This document shows positions 34,686 through 43,159 of a stretch of DNA of 47,957 bases, in pieces. This DNA comes from an uncultured Porphyromonadaceae bacterium (GTDB lineage Bacteria; Bacteroidota; Bacteroidia; Bacteroidales; Muribaculaceae). The stretch spans positions 1 to 47,957 of the forward strand of contig CANOLV010000020.1 of assembly GCA_947567425.1 (NCBI GenBank). Reading direction: 5' to 3'. The translations under genes and the position numbers were made by a program. Under the pieces are notes generated by a model. It saw nothing but the letters and a program-made list of their open reading frames with translations. It did not search any database and was not told the DNA's origin. Every line of letters starts with the position of its first letter. Within the stretch, counting starts at the first letter, position 1.

Positions 34686-36704
34686 TCAGCGCGGCAGTGT
34701 AGAGTAGTCGCGTGAGTAGCGGAGCATCTGAGGAATATAGTCCTCGGTATAGCTGATGGCTACGTCGGTCACATTTCCGTCAGCGTCTTTTACAAGAGAA
34801 TATACAGGATTGACAAATCCTTTATATGGTGCGATGTTGAGGGTGGCATATCTGTCGAGAACCTCTTTGTGGATTGCCGGATCAACCTTTACTGCATATT
34901 TTTCAACGAGCGCGGCTCCGGAGGCATAATCTCCTTCGCTCTTTATGCGCTGAATTTCACCGAGAAGTTCGCCGAACAGTTCGCGTAATTTTGAATAGTC
35001 GTTGATTTTGATGTAAGTCTTTCCGTCGCGAGTGACATATTCGATGACATTGTCGGCTTTGCCATGTTCGTAAGCCCATTCAGAGATGAGTTTGCGATTG
35101 CGCATGTGGGCCTCTTCTACATCCTTGCCGGGTTCGATACGCATAAGTTGTGTCATCAATCCGTTGAGGATATATTTGTAGTATTCAGCTTTATATGCAT
35201 CGGGATTGTCAAGCAGTCCGAGTTCCAGCAACTTCGGATCAGCGAGATAGTATAGTGCAAACAGGTCGGCCCGAGCCTCTTCGAGAGTAGAGCCGTGTGC
35301 TTTGAGAGCATCCTGATCGACTCCGGGGAGCAGTTTTCCGGAGGCATGTCCAAGGCACTCGTGGAGGTCCGTGTGCAGATTGTCCGTGATGAACAGGTAC
35401 TTGTCCATAAGGTCGGAGGTCTCCTTGTCGATTACGAATTCAGCGTTGAATCCGTCGCCATGCGAGGCGGCGTCGTATGCTTCGGTGATATTTTCCAAAG
35501 TAACGGATTTAGAACCGTGGGCGGCACGGATCCAGTTGGCGTTTGGCAGATTTATGCCGATAGGAGTTGCGGGATATGAATCGCCGGCAAGTATGGTGGC
35601 TGTAATTACTTTTGCCGATACACCCTTTACTTTATCTTTGCGGAAACGTGGGTCCACCGGACTGTGGTCTTCAAACCATTGGGCATTGTTGCTGATGGTC
35701 TCGGTGCGGTTGGATGCGGCGATATTCTTGAAATTGACTATCGACTCCCAATTGCCGGTCATACCCAGTGGATCGTCGTAAGATTCGATGAAGCCGTTTA
35801 TGAAGTCAACTTGAGATGCTGTGTCTTCAGCCCATAAAATGGAGTATTCGTCAAATGTGCGAAGATCACCGGTGGTATAATATTCGATTAGTTTGTCGAT
35901 ATATGCCTTTTGGGCATCGTTCTCAGCATACTTTGAGGCTTCAGTAAGTTCGCCTACAATTCTTTCGATCGCTTCAGTATATAATCCGCCTACTTTGTAC
36001 GGCTGTTCTACAACCTTGCCGTTTAGTTTTACTTTGCGTGTATTAAGTCCGTATGATATCGGGGTAGCATCCGTGGTGTCCTTTAGGGCTGCGTAATATG
36101 CTTCTACTTCAGCTTGGTTGACACCTTCATATATATTTGTGGATGATGTCAGAATCAAGTCCTGTCCTTCTGCTTGATTGACCTTTTTGGGAGAAACGGA
36201 TGGATCGAAAATCAGAGCGATCAGGGTGTCCTGGTCCTTAGGCTTTTTGTCGTCAGGTAAGGCGTTGATCTGTTCGATGAGGAATTCTTTGGAGAATTGG
36301 GGTGTAAACTTGTCCATCGAGTAATGATGGTGAAGTCCGTTGGCAAACCAGATCTGTTTCAGATATTTTTCAAAAGCCTTATATTCGTCGGAATCCTTCG
36401 AACCATTATAATTTAGGTAGATGTTCTCCATCATATCGCGTACTGCCAGATTATATTTGCCGTTCTGATCCCACAGTATGTCGCGTCCGGCGATTGCGGC
36501 TTCGGTTAGATGGTAGACGAGCAGCTTCTGTTGGAGTGAGAGACTGTCAAATTCCGGCACTTGATAGCGGAGCACTTCGATGTCGGCAAAACGGTCGACA
36601 ACATAGTCGAAATCCTCAGGATTTGCATCTGCGGTCTTATTTGAGCAAGAACATGCGGCTACGGCTATCGCCATACAGCCCGCAAAATGATTTAATCGGT
36701 TCAT
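34686..36704 (-). CDS. Lipoprotein zinc peptidase of the dipeptidyl-peptidase III (M49) type
   Basis: 672 residues. A lipoprotein signal ends in 'VAAC' (Cys18), so this enzyme is exported and lipidated, unlike the cytosolic DPP III of eukaryotes. The M49 zinc site is complete: HECLGH at 448-453 and the third ligand in EEARAD (Glu476). The active region is preceded by 'LPNANWIRAAHGSKSVTLENI'. Expected to release dipeptides from short peptides. Relatives in databases are sometimes mislabelled dihydrofolate reductase; nothing here supports that. It is last in dxr-rseP-rlmI-M49, 22 bases after rlmI. Confidence 0.88.
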   Translation of the reverse strand: MNRLNHFAGCMAIAVAACSCSNKTADANPEDFDYVVDRFADIEVLRYQVPEFDSLSLQQKLLVYHLTEAAIAGRDILWDQNGKYNLAVRDMMENIYLNYNGSKDSDEYKAFEKYLKQIWFANGLHHHYSMDKFTPQFSKEFLIEQINALPDDKKPKDQDTLIALIFDPSVSPKKVNQAEGQDLILTSSTNIYEGVNQAEVEAYYAALKDTTDATPISYGLNTRKVKLNGKVVEQPYKVGGLYTEAIERIVGELTEASKYAENDAQKAYIDKLIEYYTTGDLRTFDEYSILWAEDTASQVDFINGFIESYDDPLGMTGNWESIVNFKNIAASNRTETISNNAQWFEDHSPVDPRFRKDKVKGVSAKVITATILAGDSYPATPIGINLPNANWIRAAHGSKSVTLENITEAYDAASHGDGFNAEFVIDKETSDLMDKYLFITDNLHTDLHECLGHASGKLLPGVDQDALKAHGSTLEEARADLFALYYLADPKLLELGLLDNPDAYKAEYYKYILNGLMTQLMRIEPGKDVEEAHMRNRKLISEWAYEHGKADNVIEYVTRDGKTYIKINDYSKLRELFGELLGEIQRIKSEGDYASGAALVEKYAVKVDPAIHKEVLDRYATLNIAPYKGFVNPVYSLVKDADGNVTDVAISYTEDYIPQMLRYSRDYSTLPR

Positions 36705-36726
36705 TTATAGATATTTTTTTGAGAGT

Positions 36727-37914
36727 TTATTCTACGTATAATATAAGTCCTTTCAGGTATTCACCTTCCGGATGGTATATGTTGACAGGGTGGTCGGCCG
36801 GTTGCGTAAGCTGATGGAGTATGCGCACTTTGCGCCGGCTTTGTGCTGCGGCCGAGAATACCGCCAACCGGAATTGTTCACGGCTGACCGCTTGTGAGCA
36901 TGAGAATGTAAACAGGATACCTCCGTGAGCAATCTTTTCGAAAGCTTTGGCATTTAGCTTTCGATATCCTATAAGAGCATTCTTAAGGGCGCTCCTGTGC
37001 TTGGCAAATGCCGGAGGATCAAGAATTATCAGATCATAGGAGTCCTTGTCGATGTTGCCGAGATATTTAAATGCGTCCTCTGCAAATGAAGTGTGACGTG
37101 AGTCATCCGGGAAATTTAAGTTCACGTTCTCGTCGGTCAGGCTTATTGCTTTTGCCGAACTGTCGACGGAATGTACTAAAGTCGCTTCTCCACGCATGGC
37201 ATATACGGAAAAACCTCCGGTGTAGCAGAACATGTTCAGCACCTTTTTTCCACGGGAATAGTGCTCGAGCAGTGCCCGGTTGTCACGTTGGTCGACAAAA
37301 AATCCGGTCTTTTGGCCTTTAAGCCAGTCGACATGGAATTTTAATCCATTCTCAATGGCGATGTTGGTAGAGTAGGATCCTATGATATAGTCGTTTTGCG
37401 GATCGAGATGAGCCTTGTAGGGAAGGGTGGTCTCTGATTTGTAATATACATTTTTGATTCCTGCGCCATCAATGGATACGAGTTCTCTGGCGATAATGTC
37501 GCGGAAGAAGTGCATTCCGGGAGAGTGGGCCTGCAAAACTGCGGTGTCGCCGTATACGTCCACTACAAGTCCGGGTAGAAAATCGCCTTCACCATGCACC
37601 AGACGGAATGCGTTGTTGTCCGGGCGTATTAGTCCAAGGGCTTTTCTTACGAAGTATGCTTCTTGCAGGCGTGTGGCAAAAAAATTCCTGTCGATGGTCG
37701 AATCACCCCAGTCAAGAATCCTGACTGTGATACTTCCTATCTGGTAGTCGCCTACTCCTATCAGAGTTCCTTCGGATGAGTAGACGCCTACTATGTCGCC
37801 TTCTTCAATATTGTCAGGCATTTGGGCTACGGCTCCCGAGAAAACCCACGGATGCAGCCGTTGAAGCGACTGCTCTTTGCCTCGTCGGAGCACTATTTTG
37901 GGATATGATGTCAT
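36727..37914 (-). CDS. rlmI: Class I rRNA cytosine methyltransferase, RlmI type
   Basis: 395 residues. An N-terminal PUA domain (about 1-75: 'HPWVFSGAVAQMPDNIEEGDIVGVYSSEG'), an EEHEE-type linker, then the Rossmann methyltransferase with 'KTGFFVDQRDNR', 'VLNMFCYTGGFSVYA', motif IV 'LDPPAFAKHR' and the catalytic-cysteine segment 'FSCSQAVSREQF'. It methylates a cytosine in 23S rRNA in E. coli (m5C1962). It starts 11 bases after rseP and 22 before the M49 gene. Confidence 0.9.
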   Translation of the reverse strand: MTSYPKIVLRRGKEQSLQRLHPWVFSGAVAQMPDNIEEGDIVGVYSSEGTLIGVGDYQIGSITVRILDWGDSTIDRNFFATRLQEAYFVRKALGLIRPDNNAFRLVHGEGDFLPGLVVDVYGDTAVLQAHSPGMHFFRDIIARELVSIDGAGIKNVYYKSETTLPYKAHLDPQNDYIIGSYSTNIAIENGLKFHVDWLKGQKTGFFVDQRDNRALLEHYSRGKKVLNMFCYTGGFSVYAMRGEATLVHSVDSSAKAISLTDENVNLNFPDDSRHTSFAEDAFKYLGNIDKDSYDLIILDPPAFAKHRSALKNALIGYRKLNAKAFEKIAHGGILFTFSCSQAVSREQFRLAVFSAAAQSRRKVRILHQLTQPADHPVNIYHPEGEYLKGLILYVE

Positions 37915-37925
37915 ATATTGTTATA

Positions 37926-39293
37926 TTACTTTAGGAAAAATCGGTACAAGTCATTGCCGTTGGCGTAGATCAGGAGGAGGAACAGGAAGCACATGCCTGC
38001 TATCTGTGCGTATTCCATAAACTTTTCGCTTGGCTTGCGTCGGGATACTATTTCATACAGCAGGAACATGATATGTCCGCCGTCAAGAGCGGGGATGGGG
38101 AGAATGTTCATGAAGGCGAGCGCCACTGAAAGGAATGCCGTGATTTCCCAAAATGACAGCCAATTCCACTTTTCAGGGAACAGACTTCCGATAGCTCCGA
38201 ATCCGCCGAGGCTCTTCGCTCCTTCGGCTGTGGCCACGTATTTCATGGATCCGACGTATGAAGACAGGCGGTCAGTGCCCATTTCCCAACCTTTCGGCAG
38301 TGATTCCAGCAAATTGTAATTACGTATATCAACAGGGTAGATGTCGGTTATGGGCGATAGCTGAATTCCGATTTTACCACCTTCAGTCGGGGTGATGTTT
38401 ACTGTCATGGGTTTGCCGTCACGTTCGATGCCCATTGACACTTCTTTACCGCCCTTTTTCGCCAATTCTGCGGTGAATTCGCGGTATGATCTTGTGGATA
38501 CGGAGTCGATGCTGACGATGTGGTCGCCTACCTGCAGTCCGGATTTGACAGCAGGTTCGCCATTGACCATTGCGCTTACGACCACTGGCAGACGGTAGGT
38601 GAAGAATCCTTTGTCGTCGTTGATTCTGAATATGAAGTTGTCGGGTATTGCGATATTGACGGAGTCCTTATGGTTGCGTAGTACGGTCACTGTATCGGCC
38701 TCTACCATACTGATTATATGTCCGGGGTCTGCTACATCGATTTTTTTGCCGTCGGCTAAGAGCGGTATGTCGCCGTCGCGGAATCCGGCTTCAATTGCGG
38801 CCGGGGCATAGTCCATGCCCTCGAATGCTTTATCGTAGGGTATGTATTTTTCTCCCCAGTAAAATGCGATACCTGCATATATGAGGATTGCAAGGATAAA
38901 ATTCATCATAACACCTGCGACCATGACGAGTAGACGCTGATAAGCTGGTTTCGACCTAAATTCCCATGGTTGAGCCGGTTTGGCCATCTGTTCTTTATCC
39001 ATGGATTCGTCGATCATTCCGGCTATTTTCACATAGCCGCCTAATGGAATCCACCCTATGCCGTATTCGGTGTCGCGCCATGAGGCTTTTTCGTTTCCGT
39101 CTTTGTCGAGTTTGGGCTCTTTCTTCTTTGGCTTGTATTTGAACAGAGAGAACCATGGATCGAAAAACATATAGAATTTCTCGACCTTTATCCCGAATAT
39201 TCGGGCAAATATATAGTGACCGAATTCGTGGATTATTACAAGGAGAGCAAATGCCGCAATGAGTTGGGCGGCTTTTATCAAGAATGATTCCAT
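37926..39293 (-). CDS. rseP: Site-2 zinc protease RseP
   Basis: Intramembrane metalloprotease that cuts membrane-bound anti-sigma factors and signal-peptide remnants. 455 residues: the HEFGH site is at residues 22-26 in the first helix; a central region holds PDZ domains ('VNGEPAVKSGLQVGDHIVSIDS'); the second site motif 'NILPIPALDGGH' is near residue 395-406; the last helices follow. It starts 20 bases after dxr, a pairing that is common in bacteria. Confidence 0.95.
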   Translation of the reverse strand: MESFLIKAAQLIAAFALLVIIHEFGHYIFARIFGIKVEKFYMFFDPWFSLFKYKPKKKEPKLDKDGNEKASWRDTEYGIGWIPLGGYVKIAGMIDESMDKEQMAKPAQPWEFRSKPAYQRLLVMVAGVMMNFILAILIYAGIAFYWGEKYIPYDKAFEGMDYAPAAIEAGFRDGDIPLLADGKKIDVADPGHIISMVEADTVTVLRNHKDSVNIAIPDNFIFRINDDKGFFTYRLPVVVSAMVNGEPAVKSGLQVGDHIVSIDSVSTRSYREFTAELAKKGGKEVSMGIERDGKPMTVNITPTEGGKIGIQLSPITDIYPVDIRNYNLLESLPKGWEMGTDRLSSYVGSMKYVATAEGAKSLGGFGAIGSLFPEKWNWLSFWEITAFLSVALAFMNILPIPALDGGHIMFLLYEIVSRRKPSEKFMEYAQIAGMCFLFLLLIYANGNDLYRFFLK

Positions 39294-39313
39294 TTCCGTT
39301 TAGATTGTAGACT

Positions 39314-40477
39314 TTAAATTGATGATAGTATTGATGTTGCGAACGCGCGTGTTGCTGCATTCGTTTCGACATAATCGTTGTAGTCGGGAGAAGCTATGAA
39401 GGGTATTTCTTCTAATGCGTGTTCAATGACTTTTCTTATGTCGAGATATCCTATCTGCCCGTGCAGAAATGCTGCCACGGCTATTTCATTGGCCGCATTA
39501 ATTATACATGCCGTATTACCACCGGTCTTTAACGCGTGGTATGCGAGATTGATCATCGGGAACTTTTCAGTGTCGGGTTTGTAAAAATCGAGATGCGAAA
39601 AGTCGGCGATGGACATTCCCCGCTCGTTTGTAGGCAGTCGGGAAGAGTCGCCTAACGCATAGCGTATGGGCAGATGCATGTCGGGCAGTCCTAACTGGGC
39701 TTTTATGGCTCCATCCACGAATTCGACCATTGAGTGCACTATGGACTGTGGGTGTACCACGGCCTCTATGCGCTCAGGATCTATTCCGAATAGCCACCGG
39801 GCTTCGATGATTTCAAATGCTTTATTTAGCATGGTGGCGGAGTCAATGGTGATTTTTGCTCCCATTGACCAGTTTGGATGGGAAAGGGCATCTTTTACAG
39901 TGACTTTTTTAAGGTCATCGATGGATTTTGTGCGGAACGGCCCCCCTGATGCGGTGATTATGAGTTTGCGTATGGCCCGCTTTTCTTCTCCCATTAAGCA
40001 TTGGTATATGGCGGAATGTTCGGAATCGACGGGTATGACTTTTGTCCTTGATTCCTTAAGTAGGCGTGTGACGAGTTCGCCGGCTACCACAAGTGTTTCT
40101 TTGTTGGCCAAAGCGATATCCTTTCCTGCCTTTATTGCTCGTATAGTTGGTTCGAGTCCGCTATAGCCTACTGTGGCAGTGACTACGGTGTCGATTTCCG
40201 GCAGTTCCATCGCATCGGCTATGGCTTCTGCTCCACACGCCGTCTTGATGCCATGACCGGCGAGAGAATCGCGTAAAAAAGTGTATTTAGAACAGTCGGC
40301 GATTATGGCAAGGTCCGGCCGATGGGCCATGGATTGTGCGACCAATAGGTCTACATTTGAACCTGCCACAAGTACTGATGCCCTGAATCTGTCGGGGTAT
40401 TCCGAGATTATGTCGAGTGTTTGGACTCCGATTGAGCCTGTGCTGCCGAGAACTGCTATTCGTTTTGGTTGGGTCAC
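39314..40477 (-). CDS. dxr: 1-deoxy-D-xylulose-5-phosphate reductoisomerase
   Basis: NADPH enzyme of the MEP isoprenoid pathway, giving precursors for carriers such as undecaprenyl phosphate. 387 residues: NADPH motif 'GSTGSIG' at 11-17, 'ALANKETLVVAGELV', metal and substrate residues in 'PVDSEHSAIYQCL' and 'ITASGGPFR', and 'NKAFEIIEARWLFG'. The start codon appears to be GTG at 40477. It leads a four-gene operon (rseP, rlmI, M49 peptidase) with a -7 element at 40516-40523. Confidence 0.94.
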   Translation of the reverse strand: MTQPKRIAVLGSTGSIGVQTLDIISEYPDRFRASVLVAGSNVDLLVAQSMAHRPDLAIIADCSKYTFLRDSLAGHGIKTACGAEAIADAMELPEIDTVVTATVGYSGLEPTIRAIKAGKDIALANKETLVVAGELVTRLLKESRTKVIPVDSEHSAIYQCLMGEEKRAIRKLIITASGGPFRTKSIDDLKKVTVKDALSHPNWSMGAKITIDSATMLNKAFEIIEARWLFGIDPERIEAVVHPQSIVHSMVEFVDGAIKAQLGLPDMHLPIRYALGDSSRLPTNERGMSIADFSHLDFYKPDTEKFPMINLAYHALKTGGNTACIINAANEIAVAAFLHGQIGYLDIRKVIEHALEEIPFIASPDYNDYVETNAATRAFATSILSSI

Positions 40478-40515
40478 TGGACTAAATTTGATGGTTGGCT
40501 TAATTATTTAATGTG

Positions 40516-40523
40516 CAAATTTA
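40516..40523 (-). promoter_or_regulatory. -7 element of dxr operon
   Basis: TAAATTTG on the minus strand, a full TAnnTTTG match about 40 bases before the GTG start. The -33 position is AT-rich without a clear TTTG. Confidence 0.5.
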
Positions 40524-40603
40524 GCTCAAATTCCCCTATTATAAAATATGTGGCGCAATAAAAAGACTGAAATTAATCCGAAACCGTGGCTGAACACTCT
40601 TTG

Positions 40604-41470
40604 TCAATGCCATTGAAGGAAATCCAAAGGGTCCAATTGCTCTCCTTTGTACCACAGTTCGATTGTCAACGGGTTGGATTCACCCTTGGGGTTCCGGGCC
40701 ATAAGTCCCAATGATTGGCCGGAGGCCACTTTCATACCTTTATCTGCGAATAGTGTTGCCAAACCGGAATATGTTGATGTGAGTCCGTCGGAGTGTTGAA
40801 CGGTTATAGTGTTGCCGTCTGATGATGAATGGTAAGCCGATATTATGGTGCCTGAATGCATTGACATCACGGGGGATTTGTCGGGTGCGTTTAGCCGGAT
40901 TTCGGTGTTTTTTCTTGGATATGACGATATGGAGCCGGATGGTAGAGGATTGTGGAGTGACAACCCGTCGGGTGCTATGGCGGAAGGGACATTGACATTA
41001 TATCTGTTGCTCTTGTCGTATTGCATGACAAATTGGCGTTCAGATTCGGACGCCGGGTGAAGCGAGTCCAGTGCCACGTTGTTTTCTGTATGTGCGTTTC
41101 CTTTATCGTATAAAACGCTGTCGAGAAGAATGTTTTTTAAATTTGATGCGTAAGCCTCTGTGATGCGCAGTTGTGTAAGCATTGAGTCTACTCTCATTGA
41201 ATTTACGACATATTCCTGCCTTTGTGATTGTTTCAGATAGCCTGGCAATAGGGTCCTTAACGGTGTGAAGGCAATTAACATGGCTATCATGCTTCCGAAC
41301 GCCACTATCAACAGCAATGTGAGCGCAACGACTTTCCGCTGTGTGAGTTTTATCGTCCAGATTTCGTTGAACGTGTTTTCGTTTATGAACGAAAGCCTGA
41401 ATCTCCGTCTGGTCCGTAGCGGAGTTTTTTTGCGTGGGGATGAAACGTTTTTGAAATGAGGCTTATCCAT
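40604..41470 (-). CDS. Inner-membrane LytM/M23-like protein with missing catalytic residues
   Basis: 288 residues. An Arg-rich cytoplasmic N-terminus, one membrane helix at about 47-69, a helical linker (80-125), and a C-terminal M23-like beta domain (about 185-288). The fold signature is there ('GTIISAYHSSSDGNTITVQHSDGLTSTYSGLATLFADKGMKV...GQSLGLMA'), but the first-zinc HxxxD position reads 'NTEIRL', the YAHL histidine is Ser235-Gly236, and HLHFE is 'LTIELW' (268-273). It therefore should not cut peptidoglycan; EnvC/NlpD-like control of an amidase is one possibility. It precedes dxr on the same strand but 126 bases away. Confidence 0.82.
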   Translation of the reverse strand: MDKPHFKNVSSPRKKTPLRTRRRFRLSFINENTFNEIWTIKLTQRKVVALTLLLIVAFGSMIAMLIAFTPLRTLLPGYLKQSQRQEYVVNSMRVDSMLTQLRITEAYASNLKNILLDSVLYDKGNAHTENNVALDSLHPASESERQFVMQYDKSNRYNVNVPSAIAPDGLSLHNPLPSGSISSYPRKNTEIRLNAPDKSPVMSMHSGTIISAYHSSSDGNTITVQHSDGLTSTYSGLATLFADKGMKVASGQSLGLMARNPKGESNPLTIELWYKGEQLDPLDFLQWH

Positions 41471-41490
41471 GTCATATTTTATATGTTTTG

Positions 41491-41498
41491 CAAATATA
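41491..41498 (-). promoter_or_regulatory. -7 element of the M23-like gene
   Basis: TATATTTG on the minus strand fits TAnnTTTG; it lies 21 bases before the start codon, so the leader would be short. No clear -33. Confidence 0.45.
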
Positions 41499-41594
41499 CT
41501 TATTATTTTTGAATTATAATGCCATTGATGTTTTTGCTTAAATAATTGAGGATATGGTCAAATAAATCAAATTATTGGGTGTAAAGTCGAATTC

Positions 41595-41616
41595 ATTTAA
41601 CAATCTGCTGTTAAAT
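41595..41616. promoter_or_regulatory. Inverted repeat upstream of the ompA promoter
   Basis: ATTTAACA (41595-41602) and TGTTAAAT (41609-41616) are exact inverted copies with a 6-base gap. It lies 13 bases upstream of the -33, a place that fits an activator site. Confidence 0.5.
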
Positions 41617-41629
41617 TATGTCCAAAAAA

Positions 41630-41661
41630 GTTGCAGGATATTCAACAAAACTATACCTTTG
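41630..41661 (+). promoter_or_regulatory. Promoter of the ompA-like gene
   Basis: GTTG (41630-41633), 20 bases, TACCTTTG (41654-41661), a perfect -7. Leader about 140 bases. Confidence 0.65.
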
Positions 41662-41804
41662 TGAAAAAATTTATTGAACAAACTCCGCCTATAGGACGTT
41701 AATATATCAAAATTCGGCAGATGTGACAGACCAAACATAGTTCATTTGCTTATTTAGAAGACGAAGGGTTTAATAATTTGTATAAATTAAAAATTTAAAG
41801 AAGA

Positions 41805-43001
41805 ATGAAAAAGAACATCCTTTTCGGTTTTGCTGCCGGTGGCGCTATGCTCCTTTCAGCAAATGTCGCTTCAGCACAGGAAGCTGTTGTGATTGAAGAA
41901 GCCGTTATTTCAGAGACTGAGGTAGAGTGCGGTGACCACTACTACTCTGGCAAGGGCGACAATTGGTTCATCCAGCTCAGCGCCGGTATGGAACTGCCTA
42001 TCGTAGAACACTTCCCCACCGATGCAAAACGTCACATTACTGCTGCTTATGGAGTGGGTTTCGGTAAATGGTTCTCTCCCTACTTGGCATGGCGTGTATC
42101 TGGTCAGATGGCCGCTTATCACTTCAATGCTTCTAACGATCCCAACTACAGAAAGGCTAAATTCATCAATGGTAATTTCGACTTGATGTGGGACATGTTC
42201 AACAGCTTCGAAGTTAACTCAAAACGTATTTTCAGTGTAGTTCCTTTCGTTGGTGTTGGAGTATCATACTCTTATGACATGACTCCTGGCAACATCGCTG
42301 TAAACGGTGGCCACATCAAGACTAAGTGCTGGCAGGTTCCGGTGTCTGTAGGTATGCAGCTCCGTTTCCGTCTTAGCAAGACTGTTGACTTCTTCGCAGA
42401 AGGCCGCTATTCTTTCTATGGCGATACTTTCGACAATATCGCTTATGGTAGCGAATCTATCGACATGAACTTGACTGCTATGGGTGGTTTCACTTTCAAT
42501 ATCGGTGGAAGAAGCTTCAAGAAGTTCAATCCTTGCACTTATGTAGGTTACATAAACCAGCTCAACGGTCAGATCAACGACCTCCGTGGCGCTCTCGCTA
42601 CTTGCGGTGCCGCTCTTGCAGCTGCAGAGGCTAAGCCTTGCCCCGAAGTTGTAGCTGTTGAATGCCCCGATGCTCAGGCTCCTCTGATGTCTACCGTACG
42701 CTTCACAATCAACTCAGCTAAGGTTACTGACAAGGAAATGGTTAACGTATACAACATCGCTCAGTGGATGAAGGCTAATCCCGAAACTAACGTAGTTATC
42801 AAGGGTTACGCTGACAAGAACACCGGTACTGCAGCTTACAACATGAAGCTTTCAGAACGTCGTGCACAGAGCGTTTACAACATCCTTACCAAGGAATACG
42901 GTATCAATCCTGACCGTCTGACTATGAAGGCTGAAGGTAGCGATTCTCAGGTTTACGACACTAACAACTGGAACCGTATCGTAATCTTCTCTCAGGATTA
43001 A
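41805..43001 (+). CDS. Major outer-membrane protein, OmpA family
   Basis: 398 residues: signal peptide about 1-24 (ending 'SAQ'), an N-terminal beta-barrel (about 50-245), a short helical/Ala-rich linker with a Cys-Pro pair, and a C-terminal peptidoglycan-binding OmpA domain (about 295-398) with 'VVIKGYADKNTGTAAYNMKLSERRAQSVYNIL'. Such proteins tie the outer membrane to the wall and are among the most abundant in Bacteroidales. Codon use is visibly biased (CGT for Arg, AAC, ATC, CTC) compared with neighbours, fitting high expression. Terminated by a strong hairpin. Confidence 0.92.
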   Translation: MKKNILFGFAAGGAMLLSANVASAQEAVVIEEAVISETEVECGDHYYSGKGDNWFIQLSAGMELPIVEHFPTDAKRHITAAYGVGFGKWFSPYLAWRVSGQMAAYHFNASNDPNYRKAKFINGNFDLMWDMFNSFEVNSKRIFSVVPFVGVGVSYSYDMTPGNIAVNGGHIKTKCWQVPVSVGMQLRFRLSKTVDFFAEGRYSFYGDTFDNIAYGSESIDMNLTAMGGFTFNIGGRSFKKFNPCTYVGYINQLNGQINDLRGALATCGAALAAAEAKPCPEVVAVECPDAQAPLMSTVRFTINSAKVTDKEMVNVYNIAQWMKANPETNVVIKGYADKNTGTAAYNMKLSERRAQSVYNILTKEYGINPDRLTMKAEGSDSQVYDTNNWNRIVIFSQD

Positions 43002-43040
43002 TATTCCGACTAATTTAATATAATTAGAAAACTCTTTGTT

Positions 43041-43073
43041 CCCTGCCGACAATTTGTCGGCAGGGATTTTTTT
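43041..43073 (+). terminator. Rho-independent terminator of the ompA-like gene
   Basis: Perfect stem CCCTGCCGAC / GTCGGCAGGG around AATTT (43041-43065), followed by ATTTTTTTGG. Confidence 0.95.
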
Positions 43074-43159
43074 GGCATACATTTTGCTTGTTTATTTGTT
43101 ATATGAAGATGGGTGGGGGAATTCCCGCTTATTGGTTTATTTAAATTATATGACATTAT

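Larger units (their letters stand above)
41471..41804. other. 334-base divergent control region of the M23-like gene and ompA-like gene
   Basis: It contains the -7 TATATTTG of the leftward M23-like gene (41498-41491), an 8-base inverted repeat (41595-41616), and the ompA promoter (41630-41661) with a ~140-base leader. No protein gene. Confidence 0.6.
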
